Source of the DNA: CAYTES01 sp964436935
GTDB taxonomy: Bacteria > Patescibacteriota > Gracilibacteria > UBA1369 > UBA12473
Assembly (NCBI GenBank): GCA_964436935.1
Contig: CAYTES010000006.1
Location: forward strand, 1 to 43,183
Length of the DNA stretch: 43,183 nt
Reading direction: 5' to 3'
The notes beneath the pieces were generated by a model, which was given only the letters and a program-made list of their open reading frames with translations, ran no database searches and was not told where the DNA came from. Shown in pieces: positions 30,674 to 38,337 of the stretch. The translations under genes and the position numbers were made by a program. Position 1 is the stretch's first letter; each line of letters opens with the position of its first letter.

Positions 30674-31118
30674 ACAAGGCTTTAACTTTAATCTTAACCG
30701 TGGCGGAAACACTTTCCGTCAAATGAATCACGGCTTCATGATCACCCAGCGTTTTAATGGGAACTTGAAGTCGGACCATTTCCTTATCCATCTCAACCTT
30801 GAGCTTCTTTTCCAACTCTTCCTGAATCTGCTTCTCGGTAATGGCCGCGTAAAGCTTATCCTTAGAGGTCGTCTTGCGTTCGAAAGTTAAGGTGATTTTC
30901 TCAATCTGCTCCTTGTATTCATGCGCTTTTTCAACCATATCGGCACGTCGTTTTTCAATACGCTGTCGCTGTTGATTGATCTGATCCAACAATTTTGGCG
31001 TCAAACGAACCGCTAAGCCACGAGGAGCGAGAAAATTTCGAAAATAACCGTTCTTGACCGATTTTCGGTCTCCTTTTTTTCCGAGGGGTGTGATGTCTTT
31101 AGTCAGTACAATGTCCAT
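30672..31118 (-). CDS. rplI: 50S ribosomal protein bL9
   Basis: 148 residues, usual length. The N-terminal rRNA-binding domain MDIVLTKDITPLGKKGDRKSVKNGYFRNFL contains the family signature (G..G....V..GY.RN.L.P.G.A). A long connecting helix (about 45-75, KLLDQINQQRQRIEKRRA) and the C-terminal domain ending ATVKIKVKAL follow. Several CPR groups are reported to lack L9, so its presence argues against those lineages. It lies 37 nt downstream of the peptide-binding protein gene. Confidence 0.95.
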   Translation of the reverse strand: MDIVLTKDITPLGKKGDRKSVKNGYFRNFLAPRGLAVRLTPKLLDQINQQRQRIEKRRADMVEKAHEYKEQIEKITLTFERKTTSKDKLYAAITEKQIQEELEKKLKVEMDKEMVRLQVPIKTLGDHEAVIHLTESVSATVKIKVKAL

Positions 31119-31155
31119 GTCCGGAAGTGTTAAAGTGATAAAGTTTTAATATGGG

Positions 31156-32862
31156 CTATTCTATTTTCCAGTCTAGTATATTCGCAAAGCGATCGAGAGG
31201 GAAGAGGAGATTTTCCGTACGGATGTTTTGAATCCGATTGTCAGCCAAAAAATAGTAGCTGGGACGGTAAAGAAAAACCGCAGGAATATCATTCTTAATG
31301 ATTTCCGCCAAACTTTTCAAGCTTTCTTGCTTTTTTTCTTCTTCATCGTCAAAGGTCGTTCGTATGATCTCGATGCTAAAATCAGCTTTCGCATTAGTAT
31401 AATTGGATAAATTTAGACCATTTTCATTGATCTGACTGGAATGCCAGTAGGAATAAGTGTCCAGATTATAGCCCAAACTTTGTCCGTAAAGCAGTAAATC
31501 GTAATCTCTTTCCTGAACCTTTTTTTGAAAAGGTTCATTTTCATAATTTTCAACAGTGACTTGAATCCCCAACTGCCCCAATTGTTCCGCAATCATTCTG
31601 GCAGTGATCTCATTGACCTCCTCTTGCTTCTCATTTTCCGGATAAGAACGCCGAATCAACTTGAACGACAAAACTTCTCCAGTTTCGCTGTTCGTTCGCA
31701 GGCCTGTTTCAGAATTAAGTGGCCACCCGGAATCAAAGAGTGCTCCCGCGGCCTCTTCTTTATTCGGCTGATAAATCCAATCTCCCTGGTTCAATTCCAA
31801 AAGCGGAGTATCAATGGCCTGTGTATACCCAATCGCATTCAAAATTGCGTTCTTATCAATCCCCTTTTGAATCCCCAATCGAACATTACGCTTGGCCAGC
31901 TCCGTTTTATTGGTGTTGATAAAAAGCGCCGTGTACTGAGGAAGCGAATACTCATACGTTGTAAATCGATCCTCCTGACTTTCTTCCAATTTATATTCCG
32001 GTATGCGTGCGATACCATGAATTTGTCCTTTGGCGTCTATCAGCTTTTCGTAACTCGGGAAAACCAAAAAGTTGATTTCCGTTACTTCCGGGTCGGCTTT
32101 CTTCCAATAATTTTCGGAATATTCCAGCGTAACGCTGGTACTTTCATCCGATGCTTTTTCGTAAGGGGAGATGACTTGATAGGGACCGTTTCCGATAGGC
32201 AATTGATTGAATTCGTTGGAATCAAGCTCTTTAATAGGCACCTCCTTAAGAATATGTTGTGGCAATAGACCAACCGTCAATTGCGTGAAAAAGAAAGAGT
32301 TGGGCTCCTGAAGAGTCATTTTAATCGTTTTTTCATCGACTTTTTCAATATTTACCCCTAAAAAGATGGATTTTAAAATGGGATTTTCAAAGTCGGGACT
32401 TTGAATCACATCATGATAGGTATAATACACATCATCCGCGGTAACGGGTTGTCCATCTTGCCAGGCAATGCCCTCTTTAAGCGTAAAGGTGTATATTTTT
32501 TTACTTTCGTCCAAAGTATGAGTGGCGATATTTTCCACCACTTTTTTCTGCTCGGGATCGTATTTGCTCAGTCCCTCAAAAATCAAACTGGTAATATCCT
32601 TATCCACTTCATTTAAATCCGCATAAACGGGATTCAAGCGAGTAATGGACCCAATCATCCCCTCACTATAGCTATGACCGCCACTGAGCAAAGTGAAAAG
32701 ATTTTGGCCCGCCCAATTTCCCAACACCAAACGCCACCCACTCAAGAGCATCAATACGATCAAAACAAGACTGATCGCCTTTTCATTGTCGGAGTAGGAA
32801 CGGATCGTCTTTTTAAGGAGGGGAAATATCGATTTTTTACCGCGAGGATAAAAGGATTTCAT
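31156..32862 (-). CDS. Membrane-anchored peptide/nickel-type solute-binding protein (SBP family 5)
   Basis: 568 residues. There is no lipobox; instead an uncleaved-looking N-terminal helix (about 30-47, SLVLIVLMLLSGWRLVLGN) after a basic head. The SBP_bac_5 domain follows: GSITRLNPVYADLNEVDKDI, SLIFEGLSKYD, YTFTLKEGIAWQDGQPVTADDVYYTYH, LPIGNGPYQV, and a C-terminal lobe ending with IPAVFLYRPSYYF. The family binds oligopeptides for ABC uptake, but no permease is adjacent, as often in CPR genomes. The start overlaps the secG stop by 4 nt, so the two are coupled. Confidence 0.88.
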   Translation of the reverse strand: MKSFYPRGKKSIFPLLKKTIRSYSDNEKAISLVLIVLMLLSGWRLVLGNWAGQNLFTLLSGGHSYSEGMIGSITRLNPVYADLNEVDKDITSLIFEGLSKYDPEQKKVVENIATHTLDESKKIYTFTLKEGIAWQDGQPVTADDVYYTYHDVIQSPDFENPILKSIFLGVNIEKVDEKTIKMTLQEPNSFFFTQLTVGLLPQHILKEVPIKELDSNEFNQLPIGNGPYQVISPYEKASDESTSVTLEYSENYWKKADPEVTEINFLVFPSYEKLIDAKGQIHGIARIPEYKLEESQEDRFTTYEYSLPQYTALFINTNKTELAKRNVRLGIQKGIDKNAILNAIGYTQAIDTPLLELNQGDWIYQPNKEEAAGALFDSGWPLNSETGLRTNSETGEVLSFKLIRRSYPENEKQEEVNEITARMIAEQLGQLGIQVTVENYENEPFQKKVQERDYDLLLYGQSLGYNLDTYSYWHSSQINENGLNLSNYTNAKADFSIEIIRTTFDDEEEKKQESLKSLAEIIKNDIPAVFLYRPSYYFLADNRIQNIRTENLLFPLDRFANILDWKIE

Positions 32863-33077
32863 TTTACAATGGAAGCGGCAAAGGAAAGACCCAAGAAAGC
32901 AACAAGGAGAAAGATGGTGGCAATGGCGAGGACTCGTTCTGCACCACGTTTACTGGCATAAAATCCTCCGGTTCCACCAAAAGTAGCGGAAAGCCCGCTT
33001 CCCCTGTTTTGAACGAGGATGAGCAAGGAGAGAAGTATTGCGGAAAAAATTTGAGCGATAGGAACGACGGACGCCAT
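32859..33077 (-). CDS. secG: Preprotein translocase subunit SecG
   Basis: 72 residues, two membrane helices (about 4-22 and 49-70) joined by a polar Gly-rich loop. The signature LLSLLILVQNRGSGLSATFGGTGGFYASKRGAERVL matches SecG (family: LQ....GL...FGG......RG....L). It helps the SecYEG channel during protein export. It is coupled by an ATGA overlap to the peptide-binding protein. Confidence 0.92.
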   Translation of the reverse strand: MASVVPIAQIFSAILLSLLILVQNRGSGLSATFGGTGGFYASKRGAERVLAIATIFLLVAFLGLSFAASIVK

Positions 33078-33106
33078 TGGAAAGTGAATTAAGAGATGAA
33101 CTTAGT

Positions 33107-33487
33107 TTACAGAGAACGTTTGAAGAGCCAATGCTCAAACCAGTTGGTGAGTCCAAATAGGATCGCAGCCAGCACGAAGGTTAATGCACCTTCAATATTA
33201 AAGTCAATGCCTGGCAGATCAAGAATGCCCACGAGTTCTTCGGTAATCCATAAAATAATGGCGTTGATGAGGATTAAAAAAAGCCCCCCACTCAAGATGA
33301 TTGCGGGCAAAGCAAAAAACTTAATGATCGGCTTAAGGAAAGTATTGAGAGCCCCGATGAGGGCACCTGTCACCAGAAAAAACTTCCATCCTCCAGCATA
33401 AGTCACTTGATCCAGCAATTCGGTGACCACCAGAAGTGCTCCGATATTGAAGGCAATGCCAAGGGCAATTTTTTTCAGGAGACGCAT
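33107..33487 (-). CDS. PF04020 (phage holin superfamily IV-like) membrane protein
   Basis: 126 residues, four membrane helices. The pattern GALIGALNTFLKPIIKFFALPAIILSGGLFLILINAIILWI is that of the YvlD/PF04020 family, named for similarity to mycobacterial 4-TM holins but common in chromosomes as a housekeeping membrane protein. There are no phage genes around it. It starts a run with secG (29-nt gap). Its promoter is a clear leaderless one: TTGAAC, 16 nt, TAAAAT, 6 nt, ATG. Confidence 0.82.
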   Translation of the reverse strand: MRLLKKIALGIAFNIGALLVVTELLDQVTYAGGWKFFLVTGALIGALNTFLKPIIKFFALPAIILSGGLFLILINAIILWITEELVGILDLPGIDFNIEGALTFVLAAILFGLTNWFEHWLFKRSL

Positions 33488-33493
33488 AGGATT

Positions 33494-33521
33494 ATTTTAC
33501 TCGATTCAGGATTTTGTTCAA
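33494..33521 (-). promoter_or_regulatory. Promoter of the PF04020-secG-peptide-binding run, leaderless
   Basis: TTGAAC, 16-nt spacer, TAAAAT, then 6 nt to the ATG at 33487 on the minus strand. Confidence 0.6.
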
Positions 33522-33533
33522 AGAGAAAATAGG

Positions 33534-36500
33534 CTAAGTCTTCTTTACATAAATATGTACTTTTTCTCCTTCTATCTCTATGGCTTTATCTTTATCGTGA
33601 AGATGGGGCCTTCCTTCAACAAGTGAATAAGCTAATGTTTCATTTTTAATATACTGTTCAAATTTTTGTAAACTTTTTCTCACTATTCCTAGCTTCTGCG
33701 TTTCGTTCTCCTTGAAAAAATTTTCTCCCCAAATCCCCACTTGAATACGATCATCCACCTTATAGTTCGCCTCTTTACGAAGATCTTGAATGAGTCGGAC
33801 CAGCTCTCGGGCAATCCCCTCTTTTTTGAGCTCCTCGGTCAATTGGGTATCCAGCGCCACGACAATTCCTTCTCCCGAAGCGACATCATACCCTTCTTTG
33901 CCTTTGAACCCCATTTCAAACTCCTCTTTTTCGAGTTTGTACACACCAATACTGGCCCTTCCATCTTCTAAAAGGTAGGCATCTCCGGCTTTACTCATCT
34001 GAATGATAGCCTGAACTTCTTTCCCGTATTTAGGCCCTAGAACCCGTGCATTAGGTGTAATTTGAATTTCCGCCACTTCAGAGGCATCTTTCAATATTTC
34101 AACAGTTTTTACATTCAATTCTTCCGCAATGACCTCGGTTTCGAGCTGAGTCTGGTTTACTTTTTCAGGCAGTCCAATTTGAACCTTTTGAAGCGGTTGG
34201 CGCACTTTTATATTGTGAGCCGATCGAACGCGGTGACCCAGTGCCACAATGGTTTGAGTGAGTTTGAATTCCTCACTCAAGGCCTGATCGATTTGGGATT
34301 CATTCACTATCGGCCAGTCGCTCAAATGGACCGACTCCTTTCCGGTGAGATTTTGGTACATGCTTTCGGCTAATGCCGGCATGAAGGGCGCGATAATCTG
34401 AGATAAGGTGGTTAAGACCGTATAGAGGGTAGTGTACGCTTCATTCTTATCCGTATCATTTTCGCTTTTCCAGAAGCGTCTTCGGCTTCGGCGGATGTAC
34501 CAGTTGGTAAGCCCTTCAATGAATTGCGCCATGGGCGCGGCCGCTTTTTGAAGTTCGTAGGCGTCCATTTCTTCCGTTACTTTTTTAAGCAGGAGTTGTA
34601 GTTCCGAAAGAATCCATCGGTCCAGTTTATGGACCGGTTTCCAGGGGGTGGCTTCGCTGGTTTTGGGCTCCCATCCATCGATAGTAGCGTAGGTGACAAA
34701 AAAGCTATAGGAGTTCCACAGCGGCAAAATGACACTTTTAATCACCTCCTCCACGCCTTTTTCTGAAAAACGGAGAGGTTCTGCTTTCACCACTGAGGAG
34801 TTCATGAGATAGAATCGCAAGGCATCCGCACCGTATTTATTAAAAATAATTTCGGGTTCTGGGTAATTTTTGAGCCGTTTGCTCATTTTTTTACCATCTT
34901 CCGCTAAGACAAGGCCGTTGACGATTACATTTTTAAAGGCGGGTTTATCAAAAAGCGCCGTACTGAGCACAATGAGTGTATAAAACCATCCGCGAGTTTG
35001 ATCCAATCCTTCGGCGATGAATTCAGCCGGAAAATTTTGCTGGAATTTCGCTTCATTTTCAAACGGATAATGCATTTGCGCGTAAGGCATGGAACCGGCT
35101 TCAAACCAACAGTCGAGCACTTCCGGGATGCGGGTATAGGTTTTTCCGTTTTTTTCAAACGTGACAGGATCGATCAGATGCTTATGAAGATCCGTCACTT
35201 GTTGCCCGCTCAAGGCTTCGAGCTCGGCAATGTTTTTTACACAAAGGACTTCGCCGTCTTCGGACCGCCACACCGGTAAGGGCGTCCCCCAAAAACGGTT
35301 TCGCGAAATACACCAGTCTCGGGCATTATTGAGCCAGTCGGCGAAACGTCCTTTGCCCACATGGTCAGGGACCCAATGGATTTGGTTGTTATTGGCGATC
35401 ATGCGGTCTTTGATGGCTTCCACCTTCACAAACCAGCTACTGGTGGCATAACTGAGCAAAGGACTATCACAACGCCAACAGTGAGGATAACTGTGTTTAT
35501 AGCGTTCTTTTCGCCAAACTTTGTTTTCCTTTTCCAGGTCCTCGACCAATTTGCTTTCGGCTTCTTTTACAAATAGGCATTGGTACGTTTTGGCGAGAGC
35601 GTTAAAGTGACCATCCATATCCACATCCATCACAATCGGTAAGCCATTTTTTTTTGCCGCCTGCATATCGATATCGCCGTAGGCTCCATTAATAGTCACG
35701 ATTCCCGTTCCTTCAGTGACTTCGACGTAATCACCCGCATAAACATGATAAACTTTGCTATTCTCTTTGACTTCAGGGAGTTCATTGAAAAAATCCACAA
35801 GATGTTCATAGGCCGTTCCAACCAGTTTCGCACCTTTAAATTCTTCAATGATTTCATACTCCTCAATCCCTTTTAAAATAAATTCGAGCCGCTGCTTTGC
35901 AAAAATAATAGTTTCATCCCCCACTTTAACTTTGACATAATCAAACTCGGGTCCGATGGATAGTCCCATCGTGGATACTGAGCTCCACGGCGTGGTGGTC
36001 CAAGCCAATAGATAGGTATTTTCCTGCCCTACGACTTTGAATTTCCAAATTACGGAAAGATCGGACACCTCTTTGTATCCCAAAGTCACCTCAAAATTGG
36101 AAAGCGGCGTGACACACCGAGGACAGACATGCATAGATTTGTGCCCTTCATAAATCAATCCTTTATCCCAAAGTTGGCCAAAGACCCACCAAATGGATTC
36201 CATAAAAGTGGGATCCATGGTTTTGTAGTCGTTTTTAAAATCCACCCATCGTTCCATGCGTTCGACGGTCGACTCCCATTCATTGGTGTAACGTAATACG
36301 ATACTGCGGCACTTTTCACAAAATTCATTCACTCCATATTTTTCAACAATATCCTTGCGTCCCGAGAGTCCGAGTTCCTTTTCCACTTCATATTCCACCG
36401 GAAGGCCGTGACAATCCCATCCAAAACGACGTTCCACTCGTTTCCCTTTCATAGTCCAGTAGCGGGGTACCACATCTTTCATGGTGCCGGCTAAAATGTG

Positions 36501-36671
36501 GCCATAGTGGGGTAACCCCGTGGCAAAAGGGGGGCCATCATAAAAAATGTAATCACTTCCTACGGGGCGTTGATCAATGGATTTTTGAAAGGTCTGATTC
36601 TCCTTCCAGAAGCCGAGGATTTGCTTTTCAAGTTCAGGGAAATTTTGCTTGGGATTGACCGGTTGAAACAT
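33534..36671 (-). CDS. ileS: Isoleucyl-tRNA synthetase (long, eukaryote-like type)
   Basis: Charges tRNA(Ile). 1045 residues. Class I motifs HYGH (55-58) and KMSKR (595-599). The N-terminal FWKENQTFQKSI with YIFYDGPPFATGLPHYGH is typical of the eukaryote-like (mupirocin-tolerant) IleRS group. The zinc-like pairs CPRC (183-186) and CWRC (398-401) are present. The CP1 editing domain is odd: where the family has WTTTPWTLPSN, this protein has WTTTPWSSVST (224-234). Where it has GTGIVHxAPAFG, this has GTGIVTINGAYG (321-332). The expected Asn and His-Ala-Pro are therefore missing, although Asp335 may remain. Hydrolysis of Val-tRNA(Ile) may be weak. A T-box leader precedes the gene. Confidence 0.96.
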   Translation of the reverse strand: MFQPVNPKQNFPELEKQILGFWKENQTFQKSIDQRPVGSDYIFYDGPPFATGLPHYGHILAGTMKDVVPRYWTMKGKRVERRFGWDCHGLPVEYEVEKELGLSGRKDIVEKYGVNEFCEKCRSIVLRYTNEWESTVERMERWVDFKNDYKTMDPTFMESIWWVFGQLWDKGLIYEGHKSMHVCPRCVTPLSNFEVTLGYKEVSDLSVIWKFKVVGQENTYLLAWTTTPWSSVSTMGLSIGPEFDYVKVKVGDETIIFAKQRLEFILKGIEEYEIIEEFKGAKLVGTAYEHLVDFFNELPEVKENSKVYHVYAGDYVEVTEGTGIVTINGAYGDIDMQAAKKNGLPIVMDVDMDGHFNALAKTYQCLFVKEAESKLVEDLEKENKVWRKERYKHSYPHCWRCDSPLLSYATSSWFVKVEAIKDRMIANNNQIHWVPDHVGKGRFADWLNNARDWCISRNRFWGTPLPVWRSEDGEVLCVKNIAELEALSGQQVTDLHKHLIDPVTFEKNGKTYTRIPEVLDCWFEAGSMPYAQMHYPFENEAKFQQNFPAEFIAEGLDQTRGWFYTLIVLSTALFDKPAFKNVIVNGLVLAEDGKKMSKRLKNYPEPEIIFNKYGADALRFYLMNSSVVKAEPLRFSEKGVEEVIKSVILPLWNSYSFFVTYATIDGWEPKTSEATPWKPVHKLDRWILSELQLLLKKVTEEMDAYELQKAAAPMAQFIEGLTNWYIRRSRRRFWKSENDTDKNEAYTTLYTVLTTLSQIIAPFMPALAESMYQNLTGKESVHLSDWPIVNESQIDQALSEEFKLTQTIVALGHRVRSAHNIKVRQPLQKVQIGLPEKVNQTQLETEVIAEELNVKTVEILKDASEVAEIQITPNARVLGPKYGKEVQAIIQMSKAGDAYLLEDGRASIGVYKLEKEEFEMGFKGKEGYDVASGEGIVVALDTQLTEELKKEGIARELVRLIQDLRKEANYKVDDRIQVGIWGENFFKENETQKLGIVRKSLQKFEQYIKNETLAYSLVEGRPHLHDKDKAIEIEGEKVHIYVKKT

Positions 36672-36880
36672 AAAAGGGGTTTTAGAAAATAAGAGCCCGG
36701 TTCAAGGACCCCGTTTGCGGGGTGGTACCACCTTGATTCCCCGCAGAGCAGGGCGCTTTATTGAAATCGATGACGGGATTCAACCGGAGGAGTCTACTGA
36801 CCTCGTTTTCTTGGATAAGAATTGTGAGGTGTTCTTTCCCCTGCTCGCTCCGTGATGGCGGAGCTTATGACGCAGTTGCC
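36672..36880 (-). ncRNA. T-box riboswitch leader of ileS
   Basis: The minus strand carries the T-box core AATCAAGGTGGTACCACC. Its bulge TGGTACC (36724-36730) would pair with a tRNA 3' end ACCA, that is discriminator A73 as in tRNA(Ile). The core sits in a proper antiterminator: CAAGG (36735-36731) pairs with CCTTG (36707-36703), and an inner CCCCG/CGGGG hairpin is present. Upstream, GAGCAGGG pairs with CCCTGCTC over about 85 nt, next to a GCTCCG/CGGAGC hairpin with loop CCATCA. Two loops expose AUC, an Ile codon, but I cannot assign the specifier. The stem I region is much shorter than the classical form. A competing GGGGT/ACCCC pairing ends at TTTT-ATG. The platform could be transcriptional or translational. 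Confidence 0.85.
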
Positions 36881-36886
36881 TTAATT

Positions 36887-36893
36887 ATTTATA
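36887..36893 (-). promoter_or_regulatory. -10 region of the ileS T-box transcript
   Basis: TATAAAT on the minus strand, directly after the stop codon of the upstream gene, placing the RNA start near 36880. Confidence 0.45.
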
Positions 36894-36901
36894 TTCTAGA
36901 A

Positions 36902-37663
36902 TTAAGCCTCGCTACCGTCAATTCTCGAATCCCTTCTTGCCTGCTTCGTGTCGAGCTTTCTGAATTTGGTGTCCAAAAAGGCGTTCATTTGATCCAAGGG
37001 GAAATCCTTTTCGAGTAATTCTCCCTCTGCTCCTCGAATGGAGCATTTATTTCGACTTGTTGGTGCGATGTAAACATGATGAATTCTATCGGTCAGCGAT
37101 TCGATCAAAACCACTTCGTAATATCGAACTCCTCCAAAAAGGACCGGCTCGGTAACAATAAGTCCCCCTTCGAAATCTCCGAATTGTGCAATGCTTAATC
37201 CGCCACCGGGTTCACGTTGAAGTCCGTGAAACGCTTTGGCGAGCCTCCCTAAAATTTTAAGACTTTCTTCTTCGTGCAGTGCGTTAACCTCTTCTTTAGT
37301 TTTTTCTTGAATGCATTCTTGTCTTTTTGCTACTTTTTCAGCCTGTGCCTCATTTCCAAAATCTATTTCCGAAATGAGAATCCGATTACGATAGATTTGA
37401 ACTTTATCTTCTGATATTTCAAGACGATCTCCGGCTTTGATCGAAAAACTGGAATCTTTTAAAGCGATGAGATGAGACAGCTCATGGGCGGCTTTCTCGT
37501 GGCGAGCCGCTTCCTTAAAAACTTTTTTATAAGCTTTTTTACTCACATCGAAAAGTGTGTCTCCCTTTTCTGCATGCGCTTCAGTCACTACATTCAATGG
37601 GGCTCGTTCAATCTGCTCTTTTGTTTGTTCCGAATACGGTCTGTGAATTTCTAAGGCTGCCAT
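36902..37663 (-). CDS. Protein with a possible LysM-like segment, unknown function
   Basis: 253 residues, no signal peptide. Residues about 31-84 read AEKGDTLFDVSKKAYKKVF... through SFSIKAGDRLEISED. The GDTL.D[VI].KKAY start and IKAGDRLEI end resemble a LysM domain (GDTLW.IA...Y ... I.PG..L.IP), here with a long middle. A charged helical stretch follows (about 105-145). The end domain (150-253) has strands SIAQFGDFEGGLIV, YYEVVLIESL and HHVYIAP, and a basic tail. It lies directly upstream of the ileS leader but that leader has its own promoter. I do not recognise the family. Confidence 0.55.
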   Translation of the reverse strand: MAALEIHRPYSEQTKEQIERAPLNVVTEAHAEKGDTLFDVSKKAYKKVFKEAARHEKAAHELSHLIALKDSSFSIKAGDRLEISEDKVQIYRNRILISEIDFGNEAQAEKVAKRQECIQEKTKEEVNALHEEESLKILGRLAKAFHGLQREPGGGLSIAQFGDFEGGLIVTEPVLFGGVRYYEVVLIESLTDRIHHVYIAPTSRNKCSIRGAEGELLEKDFPLDQMNAFLDTKFRKLDTKQARRDSRIDGSEA

Positions 37664-37716
37664 AATTTTATTTTATATTTTCCCTTTATTATAGCATGCT
37701 TTGATCTGTTTTACCA

Positions 37717-38304
37717 TCATTTCTTAAACTCCGGATCCATGCTAATACGACTTTCTTCCGGCAAAGACTGACCCTGATATTTGGAATGGCTTTTTTTGTA
37801 ATACGGGACTTCAGCGGCGGAGCTCATGGTTTCAAAGGCAAATTGACACACCCTCATTCCAGGATAAAGCGCGATCGGCATTCGGTTGATATTGGTGATC
37901 TCAAGCGTGATGGTTCCCTCAAAACCGGGATCCACATACCCTGCGGTGGAGTGAACAATGATGCCGAGTCGTCCCAAAGAGCTTCGACCCTCCACTCGTG
38001 CCACCAAATCGTCCGGGAGTTTAATGGTCTCCAAGGTTACCCCCAGGACAAATTCGTGAGGTTGAACAATAAAAGGACGCCCCGGCTCGGAAATCTCGAT
38101 GAGTTTAGTGACATCCTTAAAGGTTTCGGGATCAGAAGGGTCCAAAATGGCCTGACTAGCATGGTCATAGACCTTAAAAAAACGGCCCAAACGAAAATCC
38201 ATACTGGAGGCATGAATATTTTGCATGTGATCATTGTCCGGAGAAGTAACCCCTATAGCACCCGAAGCAATGTAGGCCTTGATGTCGCGGTCGGAAAGAA
38301 TCAT
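37717..38304 (-). CDS. dcd: dCTP deaminase
   Basis: Deaminates dCTP to dUTP (some members go directly to dUMP), feeding thymidylate synthesis. 195 residues, trimeric dUTPase-like fold. Seen: MILSDRDIKAYI at the start, SSMDFRLGR, LPDDLVARVEGRSSLGRLGI (nucleotide-binding RSS), HSTAGYVDPGFEG, and TLEITN with the likely catalytic Glu135. The C-terminal tail SKYQGQSLPE is the typical lid. It is last in the purC-purB-dcd run, 33 nt after purB. Confidence 0.95.
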   Translation of the reverse strand: MILSDRDIKAYIASGAIGVTSPDNDHMQNIHASSMDFRLGRFFKVYDHASQAILDPSDPETFKDVTKLIEISEPGRPFIVQPHEFVLGVTLETIKLPDDLVARVEGRSSLGRLGIIVHSTAGYVDPGFEGTITLEITNINRMPIALYPGMRVCQFAFETMSSAAEVPYYKKSHSKYQGQSLPEESRISMDPEFKK

Positions 38305-38337
38305 AGAAAGAAGGTTAGTAAAAAAGATAGGAAGAGA

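Noticed and set aside
31525..32268. 247-codon open frame on the plus strand
   Set aside because: It lies opposite the well-supported peptide-binding protein gene and shows no domain, so it is an antisense shadow. The same holds for the plus-strand frames opposite dcd (37786-38409) and purB (39136-39717).
33107..33487. Phage holin as a sign of a prophage
   Set aside because: PF04020 proteins are ordinary chromosomal membrane proteins, and no other phage gene is present.
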